This document shows, in pieces, positions 17,042 to 23,971 of a stretch of 25,600 nt of DNA (positions are counted from its first letter, which is position 1; every line of letters starts with the position of its first letter). The notes beneath the pieces are model-generated. The model ran no database searches. It worked only from the letters and a program-made list of their open reading frames with translations, and was not told where the DNA came from. This DNA is from Bacillota bacterium. GTDB lineage: Bacteria; Bacillota; Clostridia; Acetivibrionales; DSM-2933. Both the position numbers and the translations under genes were made by a program. The DNA lies in assembly GCA_030705945.1 (NCBI GenBank), contig JAUZPS010000009.1:1-25600 (forward strand), written 5' to 3'.

Positions 17042-17608
17042 ATGCCTGATTTTATACAAAACATTGATGAAAAGTTATTATTCTTTATTCAAGACCATTT
17101 TCACAATGGTATACTTGATAAAGTAATGCCGCTTGTAACAGATCTTGGTAACTGGGGCTTTCTATGGTTAACGGTTTCTATAATTTTAATTATTTCCAAA
17201 AAATATAGAAAGATCGGATTAATGGCTATGGCTTCCTTCCTGTTAAGCTTTTTGCTTTCGGAGAATGTCATTAAATATATTGTTCAAAGGCCAAGACCCT
17301 TTGTTTTATTTGATCAGTATAAGCTTTTGATACCAAAGCCGTCAAACTTTTCATTTCCGTCTTCTCATTCAACTGAAGCTTTTGCAACTGCAGCAATACT
17401 TTTTAAAAAGTCAAAGGTGACAGGAATAGTATTTTTAGTTATAGCGGCATTAATTGCATTTTCTAGATTATATTTGTTTGTTCACTTTCCATCTGATGTA
17501 TTAGGAGGAATTATAACCGGCTTGATATGCGCATTTATCGTTAATTACACAGCAAAACATATTTATAAAAACAAGGCGCCAGTCGAGAATACAGATAATA
17601 AAATGTAA
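17042..17608 (+). CDS. PAP2-family membrane phosphatase
   Basis: It probably removes phosphate from a lipid such as undecaprenyl pyrophosphate or phosphatidate at the outer membrane face. The 188-residue product has all three phosphatase motifs: KX6RP (Lys78, Arg85, Pro86 in KYIVQRPRP), PSSH (106-109) and SRX5HX3D (Arg142, His148, Asp152). Five or so membrane segments surround them. ATG 17042 follows AAAGGA by 9 bases. It stands alone on the plus strand and meets the minus-strand secreted protein head-on at the folded element at 17638. The substrate cannot be told from sequence. Confidence 0.9.
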   Translation: MPDFIQNIDEKLLFFIQDHFHNGILDKVMPLVTDLGNWGFLWLTVSIILIISKKYRKIGLMAMASFLLSFLLSENVIKYIVQRPRPFVLFDQYKLLIPKPSNFSFPSSHSTEAFATAAILFKKSKVTGIVFLVIAALIAFSRLYLFVHFPSDVLGGIITGLICAFIVNYTAKHIYKNKAPVENTDNKM

Positions 17609-17637
17609 AATTAGTTTATACTATTTATTATAAAAGA

Positions 17638-17724
17638 AAAACACTTTAGAGCAGTTTACCAATCTGCTAATTAGCCTTTATAATCAATCAGGCTCTTTGC
17701 AACTGGTAATGTCTAAAGTGTTTT
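17638..17724. terminator. Bidirectional terminator or multi-branched structured element
   Basis: A perfect 13-bp stem closes it (AAAACACTTTAGA at 17638-17650 with its complement at 17712-17724). Inside are GCAG/CTGC (17651 and 17664), AGCCT/AGGCT (17673 and 17690), and a possible pseudoknot between TTACCA (17656-17661) in the first loop and TGGTAA (17704-17709). It lies between two converging genes with T-rich sequence on both exits, so shared termination is the simplest role, but the inner folding exceeds that of a plain terminator. Confidence 0.65.
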
Positions 17725-17801
17725 ATCTTTTACATACATTCCACTACATACATTCTACTATATACATTCTTTTACATACATATTCTGGAGAATACTAAGG
17801 A

Positions 17802-19223
17802 TTAGATTGTACTCTTTGAAGTTCTATTATTTGCGCTCTTATTTTGATTGACCATTTTTTTGCTATCAAATCCGCCTCTGTTCATATAGTGTTTATCAAC
17901 AGCCCCAAAATTGCCAAGTTGAGGATACCCGGTTCCATCCCAATTTGATAGTTTGTCAGTGTAATTTTTAAGCATTTCATCTGCTTTCAATTGTGTTAAC
18001 TTTCCATCTTGGACTTGCTTTTCTAGATTTGCTTTATAATCATTTGTTAATTTAACCTTCTTATCTTCCAATGAAAGAGCGTTAAATGCTTCAATTTCTT
18101 TAATTTGAGCATCGATTTTAGCTATCTCGGTATTAGCGTCTGCTTGCGTTATTTTACCATCTTTAAGCTTTGTCTGTATGTCGTCCTTTTTGCTTTGCAG
18201 CATCTTTAATGGATCCTGCTTAGCGCCCATTTTATCAAAGCCGCCAAAGCCTCCTCTTACTCCCATAAAACCTCTGTCACCTGCCATGAACATTCCAAAT
18301 TCAGGATAACCGGTTCCGTCCCAATTTGCAATTTTATCGGAATATTCTTTAAGCATTGTATCCGCTTTATCCTGAGTCAACTTCCCATCGGTAACCTGCT
18401 TTTGAAGATTAGTTTTATAATCACTTGTAAGCTTAGCTTTTTTCTCATCGAGAGTAAGCGCGTTAAACGCTTCAATTTCCTTTATCTTGGCATCAATTTT
18501 TGCAATTTCAGCAGTAGCGTCTGCCTGCGTTATTTTACCATCTTTAAGCTTAGTCTGGATGTCGTCCTTTCTACTTTGAAGCATTTTTAATGGATCCTGA
18601 TTTTGACCCATCATTTCTGGTCCTCTAAAGCCTTGGTCTTTAGATCCTGGCCCTCCCATATTACCCCTGCCTATATCTCCAAAAATTTCAAGTCCCATAT
18701 ATCCGGTTCCATCCCAGTTTGCAAGTCTATCAGTATATTCCTTTAACATTGCATCAGCTTTATCTTGGGTCAATTTCCCATCGGTAACCTGCTTTTGAAG
18801 ATTAGTTTTATAATCACTTGTAAGTTTAGCCTTTTTTTCGTCGAGGGTAAGAGCATTAAAAGCTTCGATTTCTTTTATCTGGGCGTCTATTTTTGCTATT
18901 TGAGCATTTGCGTCAGTTTCAGTAATTTTTCCGTCCTTTTGCATTGCTTGAATGTTTTCTTTTCTGCTTTGAAGCATTTTTAACGGATCCTGATTCATTT
19001 GAAACCTTCCATGGCCTCTACCCATAAATCCTTGTTTATCAAATGAGAACCCTTTTCCTAACTTATTTAATTTATTGTTCTTTGTCGTTTGCGAATTTGT
19101 AGATTTATTAGTAGCTTTATTACTAGAATTTTTACTGTTAGTGTTAGAAGCTGTGGCAGAAATTGATGTAACTGTCAAACACACTGTAAGTACCGAAGCT
19201 GCGAATACCTTTGATTTTTTCAT
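17802..19223 (-). CDS. Secreted protein with three 98-residue helical repeats
   Basis: The 473-residue product begins with a signal peptide (MKKSKVFAASVLTVCLTV, cut probably near ATA-SN), then a Ser/Thr/Asn/Lys-rich linker, then three near-identical repeats at about 78-175, 209-306 and 336-433. Each starts QDPLKMLQS, contains two DGKIT/DGKLT helix-turn-helix units, a KIDAQIKEIEAFNAL helix and ends NWDGTGY. Gly/Met/Phe-rich linkers separate them. The charged helices and the DGK(I/L)TQ.(K/A)AD pattern recall YckD/DUF2680-type small secreted proteins, but I cannot assign a function. I choose the ATG at 19223, 8 bases from GAAAGGAG; the ATG at 19229 is only 2 bases from it. Mature protein has no cysteine. 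It could coat the surface or bind ions or wall polymers; all of this is unproven. Confidence 0.85.
   Translation of the reverse strand: MKKSKVFAASVLTVCLTVTSISATASNTNSKNSSNKATNKSTNSQTTKNNKLNKLGKGFSFDKQGFMGRGHGRFQMNQDPLKMLQSRKENIQAMQKDGKITETDANAQIAKIDAQIKEIEAFNALTLDEKKAKLTSDYKTNLQKQVTDGKLTQDKADAMLKEYTDRLANWDGTGYMGLEIFGDIGRGNMGGPGSKDQGFRGPEMMGQNQDPLKMLQSRKDDIQTKLKDGKITQADATAEIAKIDAKIKEIEAFNALTLDEKKAKLTSDYKTNLQKQVTDGKLTQDKADTMLKEYSDKIANWDGTGYPEFGMFMAGDRGFMGVRGGFGGFDKMGAKQDPLKMLQSKKDDIQTKLKDGKITQADANTEIAKIDAQIKEIEAFNALSLEDKKVKLTNDYKANLEKQVQDGKLTQLKADEMLKNYTDKLSNWDGTGYPQLGNFGAVDKHYMNRGGFDSKKMVNQNKSANNRTSKSTI
17925..18992 (-). repeat. Three tandem coding repeats in the secreted protein gene
   Basis: Units of 294 bp lie at 18699-18992, 18306-18599 and 17925-18218, spaced by Gly/Met-rich linkers of about 30 codons. 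The DNA is highly similar between units, which suggests recent duplication or ongoing gene conversion. Confidence 0.85.
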
Positions 19224-19295
19224 AGACATTTCTCCTTTCGTTTACGGATAAAAGTTTTTAATTTTTTATCATTTTAAATTCACTGTATGCTAATC

Positions 19296-19401
19296 TATAT
19301 TAAAATCAATTAATCTTTTACATTTATCTATAGCAAATTACTGTTAAAACCATTTGTTATTTCCCTTTGCTAAATGTAAGTTTAATAATGATTTTAATAT
19401 A
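19296..19401 (-). repeat. Family A palindromic repeat, diverged copy A3
   Basis: It has the same plan and length as family A, with ends TATATTAAAATC/GATTTTAATATA and many substitutions in the core, so it is an older copy or a sub-family. It lies upstream of the secreted protein gene. Confidence 0.75.
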
Positions 19402-19431
19402 AAAATGCCTTAAAAACTCTCAAATTCTATG

Positions 19432-19536
19432 TATATTAAAAGTGGTTAATCCTTTACATTTTCCTAACACAAAATAACATTAAAACGTTCGTTATTTTGC
19501 TTTGTCAAAATGTAAGATCAATAGCGCTTTTAATTT
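19432..19536 (-). repeat. Family A palindromic repeat, diverged copy A4
   Basis: About 105 bp, with the core GTTCGTTATTTTGC and the CAAAATGTAAGAT arm of family A, and ends TATATTAAAAGTG and CGCTTTTAATTTA. It lies 30 bases from copy A3 in the same orientation. Confidence 0.75.
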
Positions 19537-19573
19537 AGCTATCCCATCCTCCTCTCATTTTTATGTCGGATAA

Positions 19574-19680
19574 TAAGGGCGTTTCAAAAAATTCCTTGTT
19601 CAAGTTTTTTAGATGAAGACCCTCTATATCAAGTTTTTGAAACGCCCAGTTGACCAATTATTTTTTTGATACTGCCTAAA
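19574..19680 (-). repeat. Family B repeat, copy B3
   Basis: The arms GGGCGTTTCAAAAA and TTTTTGAAACGCCC are a perfect 14-bp inverted pair, followed by a conserved tail CAGTTGACCAATTATTTT and TTTGATACTGCCTAA. Relative to copy B6 it is inverted. Confidence 0.85.
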
Positions 19681-19830
19681 TATTGTTTTTCTTAGTACAC
19701 TTTAATTATAATCTCATAAGAATTTAAAATCTCCGCAGAAATGTGGCAAAATTACCGTAAAAAATTCTATGAATTTAGAAATTAAAAGGCGTGTTATTTG
19801 AGTTAAATATTTAGAAATTAGTGAACTGAC
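19681..19830. other. AT-rich spacer between family B repeats
   Basis: No gene is seen, and no clear hairpin or promoter. Confidence 0.4.
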
Positions 19831-19936
19831 TAAGGGCGTTTCAAAAAATTCCTTGTTCAAGTTTATATGACGAAAACCCATTATATCAAGTTTTTGAAAC
19901 GACTAGTTGACCAGTTATTTTTTTGATACTGACTAA
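19831..19936 (-). repeat. Family B repeat, copy B4
   Basis: Same plan as B3 (TAAGGGCGTTTCAAAAAATT, then TTTTTGAAACG, then TTTGATACTGACTAA), with changes in the centre and one arm base. Confidence 0.82.
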
Positions 19937-19951
19937 CTTTATTTGAATTGA

Positions 19952-20053
19952 ATAAGCGCGTTTTAAAAAAATTCATTGGCTAAGTTTTTTATGTTGAAAC
20001 TCATTATCAAGTTTTTGAAGCGCTCAGTTTGAAAAGTTTTTTGATACTGCTAA
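19952..20053 (-). repeat. Family B repeat, diverged copy B5
   Basis: It begins TAAGCGCGTTTTAAAAAAATTC and ends TTTTTTGATACTGCTAA. More substitutions than B3 and B4, so an older copy; it stands only 15 bases from B4 in the same orientation, making a direct array of three. Confidence 0.75.
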
Positions 20054-20071
20054 AGAATATTAATGGGTATT

Positions 20072-20097
20072 AAAAAAAGGAGCAGTTTGATTACTCC
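20072..20097 (-). terminator. Terminator of the TrmH-type methyltransferase gene
   Basis: On the minus strand GGAGTA (97 to 92) pairs with TGCTCC (84 to 79, one G-U pair) and is followed by seven U. The 5' arm overlaps the stop codon. Confidence 0.8.
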
Positions 20098-20888
20098 CTT
20101 ACTTTTCGGACTATTTCATACATTAAGATGCCTGCCGCAACAGACGCGTTAAGAGATTCGGCTTTTCCATGCATTGGTATTTTAACTAAAATATCAGCTG
20201 AATCTGCTGTTTCATTACTGATGCCATTTCCTTCATTTCCGATTATTATTGCAATATTGTCATATTCATTCATGTCATAATAATTTATTGTTCCATTCAA
20301 GTGAGCCGCGTAAGTCCTTATTCCTTTTGACCTTAGCGCTTCTAGCGTCTTATTTAAGTCCTCCGTCTGATGAATCGGAAGATGAAATATAGAACCCATA
20401 GTGGAACGAAGAACCTTCTGATTATAAATATCAACGCAACCTTTTGACAAAATAATTCCAGTCATCCCCGACGCATCTGCGGTTCTTATGATTGTCCCCA
20501 TATTACCTGGATCTTGAAGAGACTCAAGTATTATAATCCGGTTTGCGCCTGATATAATATCCTCTAAGGTAAATTCCTTTATTTCAACAACCGCCATTAT
20601 ACCTTGAGGAGTCTGCGTTCCTGATATTTCATTAAATATCTTCTCTGAAACTGTATAATAGTTAATGCCTTTAGAATTAATAAGCGTCAGAATGTCTTTG
20701 CCCATATCGTTTTTAAATAGGGTTTCGGAAACAATAATTTCTTTAATGTTCGCGTTTTCTTTCAAAGCTTCTTCTACAAACCTTACACCTTCAGCAATGA
20801 ACAGTCCGAGCTCCTGCCTGTATTTTCTTTTTTCTAAAGATTTTATTTCCTTTATTATGCTATTCTGGTTGCTCGTTATTATATTCAT
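20091..20888 (-). CDS. TrmH/SpoU-family RNA 2'-O-ribose methyltransferase
   Basis: It probably methylates a ribose of rRNA or tRNA using S-adenosylmethionine. The 265-residue product has an N-terminal RNA-binding substrate domain (KRKYRQELGLFIAEGVRFVEEAL) and the C-terminal knotted SPOUT domain with its three motifs: ESLQDPGNMGTIIRTADA, then IIGNEGNGIS, then IPMHGKAESLNASVAAGIL. The length fits the family. ATG 20888 has GAGG 6 bases upstream. In Bacillus a similar gene (ysgA) lies downstream of the rplT operon, as here. The exact target nucleotide is not evident. Confidence 0.92.
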   Translation of the reverse strand: MNIITSNQNSIIKEIKSLEKRKYRQELGLFIAEGVRFVEEALKENANIKEIIVSETLFKNDMGKDILTLINSKGINYYTVSEKIFNEISGTQTPQGIMAVVEIKEFTLEDIISGANRIIILESLQDPGNMGTIIRTADASGMTGIILSKGCVDIYNQKVLRSTMGSIFHLPIHQTEDLNKTLEALRSKGIRTYAAHLNGTINYYDMNEYDNIAIIIGNEGNGISNETADSADILVKIPMHGKAESLNASVAAGILMYEIVRKVRE

Positions 20889-20970
20889 TTAAACCTCTAC
20901 ATAAAAATAGACTGTAAAGCTAATAAATTTGAGTTTCAAGCAGACTTCATAATCTCCTATACATACACTA

Positions 20971-20990
20971 AAGGGCTCTTTCGAGCCCTT
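20971..20990 (-). terminator. Hairpin terminator of the infC-rpmI-rplT operon
   Basis: AAGGGCTC and GAGCCCTT form a perfect 8-bp stem with a four-base loop just past the rplT stop. The U run after it is short, so termination may be partial, with read-through into the methyltransferase gene. Confidence 0.75.
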
Positions 20991-20994
20991 CATA

Positions 20995-21360
20995 TTAGAT
21001 GTTTACACTTATTGCTTTTTTAGCCTTTTCCGCTAATTGAGCAAATGCTTCAGCATCATTAATTGCCATATCAGCAAGTACTTTTCTATTTAAAAGAATT
21101 CCGGACTTTTTGATTCCGCTCATAAATTTGCTATAGCTTAATCCATTTATTCTAGCTGCGGCATTTATTCTTGAAATCCACAACTTCCTAAAATCTCTTT
21201 TCTTTAGCCTTCTATCCTTGTAAGCATAAACCAGGGATTTCATTACGGCTTGGTTGGCTAATCTGAAGAGCTTGCTTTTTGCTCCGAAATACCCTTTCGC
21301 CAACTTAAGAATCTTTTTATGTCTTGCGCGGGTTCTAACCGCACCTTTTACTCTTGACAT
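20995..21360 (-). CDS. rplT: Large ribosomal subunit protein bL20
   Basis: bL20 binds 23S rRNA early in 50S assembly and also represses its own operon through the mRNA leader. The 121-residue basic product has the family signature, from VKGAVRTRARHKKILKLAKG to SRINAAARINGLSYSKFM. ATG 21360 follows AAGGAGG. It is the last gene of the infC-rpmI-rplT operon, 16 bases after rpmI. Confidence 0.97.
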   Translation of the reverse strand: MSRVKGAVRTRARHKKILKLAKGYFGAKSKLFRLANQAVMKSLVYAYKDRRLKKRDFRKLWISRINAAARINGLSYSKFMSGIKKSGILLNRKVLADMAINDAEAFAQLAEKAKKAISVNI

Positions 21361-21376
21361 AGTTCAAAACCTCCTT

Positions 21377-21574
21377 CTACTTATATGGAATCAACATTTT
21401 AACAGTTGCTGCGTTTGCAGATGATGCAATAGTTGATTTCCTTAAGTTCCTTTTTCTTTTGGTAGTTTTTTTGTTCAAAATATGGCGTTTAAAAGCTTTA
21501 GCTCTTTTAACCTTGCCTGTTGCTGTCAAACTGAATCTCTTTTTAGAAGAGCTGTGAGTTTTAATTTTAGGCAT
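21377..21574 (-). CDS. rpmI: Large ribosomal subunit protein bL35
   Basis: This 65-residue, very basic product begins MPKIKTHSSSKKRFSLTATG, the bL35 signature, and ends in a KRKRNLRKST segment followed by a short tail. AAGGAGG lies about 9 bases before the ATG. It is the middle gene of the operon, 27 bases after infC. Confidence 0.97.
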   Translation of the reverse strand: MPKIKTHSSSKKRFSLTATGKVKRAKAFKRHILNKKTTKRKRNLRKSTIASSANAATVKMLIPYK

Positions 21575-21601
21575 TTGTGTTTTTCCTCCTTAAATTCTAT
21601 A

Positions 21602-22114
21602 TTACTGCTTGGGATTAAGTATCATTATCATACTTTTGCCTTCAAGCTTCGGCTTTTTCTCAACAATACCTACATCTTTAATCGCTTCAGCAAATTTACC
21701 GAGTACTTCTTCGCCTAATGAGGTGTAGTTCATTTCTCTACCCCTGAACTTAACACTGACTTTAACCTTATCTCCATCCTGCAAAAATTTATAAGCATTT
21801 TTTACCTTAAAATTAAAATCGTGATCTTCAATAGATGCGGAAATCCTTACTTCTTTGATGCTAATGACTTTTTGATTTTTTCTTGCTTCCTTTTCCTTCT
21901 TTGCAAGTTCAAACATGTATTTGCCATAATCCATTATCCTGCACACAGGCGGAGCAGCCTGAGGCGCAATCTTTACCAGATCAAGATTCTTGGAATTTGC
22001 TAATTTCTGAGCTTCCTTTGAAGAAATGATCCCTATCATCGAACCATCAGCATCTATTAATCTGATATCTTTATCCCTGATTTCCTCATTTATCATTAAT
22101 TCTTCTTTGCTAAT
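21602..22114 (-). CDS. infC: Translation initiation factor IF-3 (ATT start)
   Basis: IF-3 binds the 30S subunit and checks start codon and initiator tRNA pairing. The product of about 170 residues has the N-terminal domain (MINEEIRDKDIRLIDADG), the lysine-rich linker (AKKEKEARKNQK) and the C-terminal domain (IEDHDFNFKVKNAYKFLQDGDKVKVSVKFRGREM). I place the start at ATT 22114-22112, with GGAGGT exactly 8 bases upstream. The TTG at 22120 is only 2 bases from that site. An AUU start is known for infC in E. coli and Bacillus subtilis and lets IF-3 limit its own synthesis. It is the first gene of the operon, behind an attenuator leader. Confidence 0.95.
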   Translation of the reverse strand: MSKEELMINEEIRDKDIRLIDADGSMIGIISSKEAQKLANSKNLDLVKIAPQAAPPVCRIMDYGKYMFELAKKEKEARKNQKVISIKEVRISASIEDHDFNFKVKNAYKFLQDGDKVKVSVKFRGREMNYTSLGEEVLGKFAEAIKDVGIVEKKPKLEGKSMIMILNPKQ

Positions 22115-22159
22115 AACCAAACACCTCCAAAATTAAATTAAGCATTAAATATACTCGGC

Positions 22160-22299
22160 GAAAATAAATAAAAGCAGATCATAAACGAATCCGCTTTTCT
22201 TAGCAAAGTTATACTTATAAATTAACTTTCACTATTAACCTTAGCAAGATGAATCTGTAAGGTGAGAAGCGGAAAACTTCTTCTTTATTTTCATAAACA
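22160..22299 (-). promoter_or_regulatory. L20-type leader with transcription attenuator, upstream of infC
   Basis: The minus-strand leader ends in a terminator: AAAGCGGAT pairs with ATCTGCTTT (22171-22197, one G-U pair) and a TTTTATTTATTTT run follows. An upstream TCCGCTT (22267-22273) can pair instead with AAGCGGA of the terminator's first arm (22190-22196), which would be an antiterminator. In between is the sequence CAGATTCATCTTGCTAAGG. This matches the plan of the bL20-controlled leaders known before infC-rpmI-rplT in Firmicutes; bL20 binding would favour the terminator. The pairings are seen directly; control by bL20 is by analogy. Confidence 0.75.
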
Positions 22300-22329
22300 A
22301 TGATATCAGAGTTTCCAAGGATTTGTCAA
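22300..22329 (-). promoter_or_regulatory. Promoter of the infC operon
   Basis: TTGACA (22329 to 22324) and TATCAT (22305 to 22300) are 18 bases apart. The -35 box overlaps the stop codon of the upstream dihydrofolate reductase gene. It would give a leader of about 175 bases. Confidence 0.8.
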
Positions 22330-22829
22330 GTGTTTTTTATCGTTTTGTTAATATATTTTATAAATCTGAAATTAATATCATTATATGTCTTTAGTTCGCT
22401 TTGTTCAGCAAGTTCCCATTCCTCTTTTTCATCTAAGTTAACAAAATATTTATCCGCTTCAAGGTTGTTTTCAACCTTTGTGATCAATGCTTCTGAGCAA
22501 AACGGCAGCAACTGTTTGTATATTGATTCTCCACCTATTATATATACATCGTCCGAGTTATAATCCTTTAGTTTTTCTTTTAAATCATAAATAGATGAAC
22601 ACTTTACAATTCCTTCTTTTTCGAAGGAACTATTCCTTGTCAGCACAACATTTGTTCTGTCTTTTAGAGGCTCTTTGCCCGGCAGAGTTTCAAAAGTCTC
22701 CCGCCCCATTACAACAACCTTGCCAAGAGTGCATTTCTTAAAAAACTTCATATCTTCAGGAATCCACACGAGAAGTTTACCGTTTAATCCAATTCCCCAA
22801 TTCAAATTAGCATTTGCAATAACCTTCAT
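22326..22829 (-). CDS. folA: Dihydrofolate reductase
   Basis: It reduces dihydrofolate to tetrahydrofolate with NADPH. The 167-residue product has the family pattern: MKVIANANLNWGIGLNGKL at the start, IPEDMKFFKK with the acidic active-site residue, VVVMGRETFETLPG for NADPH binding, and DVYIIGGESIYKQLLP in the second half. ATG 22829 has AAAGGTGAT just upstream; the TTG at 22844 overlaps that ribosome site and is rejected. The tight pairing with thyA upstream fits, since ThyA makes the dihydrofolate that this enzyme recycles, but two repeats (A5 and B6) now lie between them. Confidence 0.95.
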   Translation of the reverse strand: MKVIANANLNWGIGLNGKLLVWIPEDMKFFKKCTLGKVVVMGRETFETLPGKEPLKDRTNVVLTRNSSFEKEGIVKCSSIYDLKEKLKDYNSDDVYIIGGESIYKQLLPFCSEALITKVENNLEADKYFVNLDEKEEWELAEQSELKTYNDINFRFIKYINKTIKNT

Positions 22830-22889
22830 ATAATCACCTTTCAACAGTCATTTTTTTAAAACGCCAAGTGTACAAGTTTTCTTTTTAGG

Positions 22890-22994
22890 TATATAAAAAG
22901 CACTATTAATCTTACATTTGACGGAGCAAAATAACGAACGCTTTAACGTTATTTTGTGATAGACAAATGTAAAAGATTAATTGCTTTTTATATA
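22890..22994 (+). repeat. Family A palindromic repeat, copy A5
   Basis: A 105-bp copy with perfect TATATAAAAAGC ends, nearly identical to A2 and A6. It lies between thyA and the DHFR gene and abuts repeat B6, sharing its last TA. Confidence 0.88.
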
Positions 22995-23094
22995 GTATCA
23001 AAAAATAAACTGGTCAACTGGGAGTTTCAAAAACTTGATATAATGGGTTTTCATCATACAAAACTTGAACAAGGAATTTTTTGAAACTCCCTTA
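22993..23094 (+). repeat. Family B repeat, copy B6
   Basis: A full copy, from TAGTATCAAAAAATAAACTG to TTTTTTGAAACTCCCTTAA, in the opposite orientation to B3-B5. The 14-bp arms (GAGTTTCAAAAAC and partner) each carry a compensating change (GGGAG/CTCCC instead of GGGCG/CGCCC), so the stem is kept. Confidence 0.85.
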
Positions 23095-23123
23095 ATACTT
23101 CCTTAATTAATTTTAAAATTGGA

Positions 23124-23954
23124 TTAAATCGCAACGGGAATTTTTTTAATCTGTTCGCCGCTAACATAACCTTCCAGAGTAAAATCATCAACATTAAATT
23201 CATAGAAGTTCTTTTTATCCGGATTAATTATAAGTTTTGGGGCATTGTATACAGGTCTTGAAATAAGTTCATTTATCAAGGGGATATGCCTGTCGTAGAT
23301 ATGAGCGTCAGCAATAACATGAACCAGTTCTCCAACCTCAAGATTGCTTACATTTGCAAACATGTGGACCAGAATCGCGTATTGGCATACATTCCAATTA
23401 TTGGCAACCAGAATGTCCTGGGATCTTTGATTTAAGATTGCGTTGAGCTTTCGACCGGAAACATTAAATGTCATGCTGTACGCGCATGGGTAGAGGTTCA
23501 TTTCATTCAAATCGCTGTGATTATACATGTTAACTATAATTCTTCTGCTATAAGGGTTATGTTTTAGGTCATACAATACCCTATCAACCTGGTCAAAATC
23601 TCCTTCTTTATATTTATGTTTGACCCCTAATTGATACCCATAAGCTTTTCCGATTGAACCGTTCTCATCAGCCCAACTATCCCATATCCTGCTGTTTAGA
23701 TCTTTAATGTTATTGGACTTCTTTTGCCAGATCCATAATATTTCATCAATAGCAGCCTTCAAATTTGTAGGCCTCAAAGTTATTATGGGAAATTCTTCAT
23801 TAAGGTTGTACCTGTTTATTACACAAAACTTCTTTATAGTATGAGCAGTTACTCCATCAGGCCACTTTGCCCGTACAATTTCCCCCTCCGAAGAGGTTCC
23901 GTTATTCAATATATCCTTGCACATATCTATAAAAATCAAATCAGCCTTACTCAA
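23124..23954 (-). CDS. thyA: Thymidylate synthase
   Basis: ThyA converts dUMP to dTMP using methylene-tetrahydrofolate. The 276-residue product shows the catalytic cysteine in LYPCAYS, the RRIIVNMYN phosphate-binding arginines just before it, QRSQDILVANNWN for substrate binding, and ADAHIYDRHI near the end. It has the ANNW variant of the usual LGLPFN-type segment, seen in a sub-group of ThyA. The start is TTG 23954 with GGGGG 6 bases upstream; the first ATG is ten codons inside. It follows the amidohydrolase gene by 17 bases, so both are probably co-transcribed, with the DHFR gene next. Confidence 0.95.
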   Translation of the reverse strand: MSKADLIFIDMCKDILNNGTSSEGEIVRAKWPDGVTAHTIKKFCVINRYNLNEEFPIITLRPTNLKAAIDEILWIWQKKSNNIKDLNSRIWDSWADENGSIGKAYGYQLGVKHKYKEGDFDQVDRVLYDLKHNPYSRRIIVNMYNHSDLNEMNLYPCAYSMTFNVSGRKLNAILNQRSQDILVANNWNVCQYAILVHMFANVSNLEVGELVHVIADAHIYDRHIPLINELISRPVYNAPKLIINPDKKNFYEFNVDDFTLEGYVSGEQIKKIPVAI

Positions 23955-23971
23955 TTTATTCCCCCGCTTTC

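Noticed and set aside
18402..18983. Plus-strand open frames inside the secreted protein gene
   Set aside because: They are antisense shadows of the three repeats, occur at the same place in two repeat units and lack ribosome sites.
17802..19223. DGK(I/L)T units as dockerin or EF-hand calcium loops
   Set aside because: The spacing of acidic residues needed for those calcium loops (DxDxDG...) is missing.
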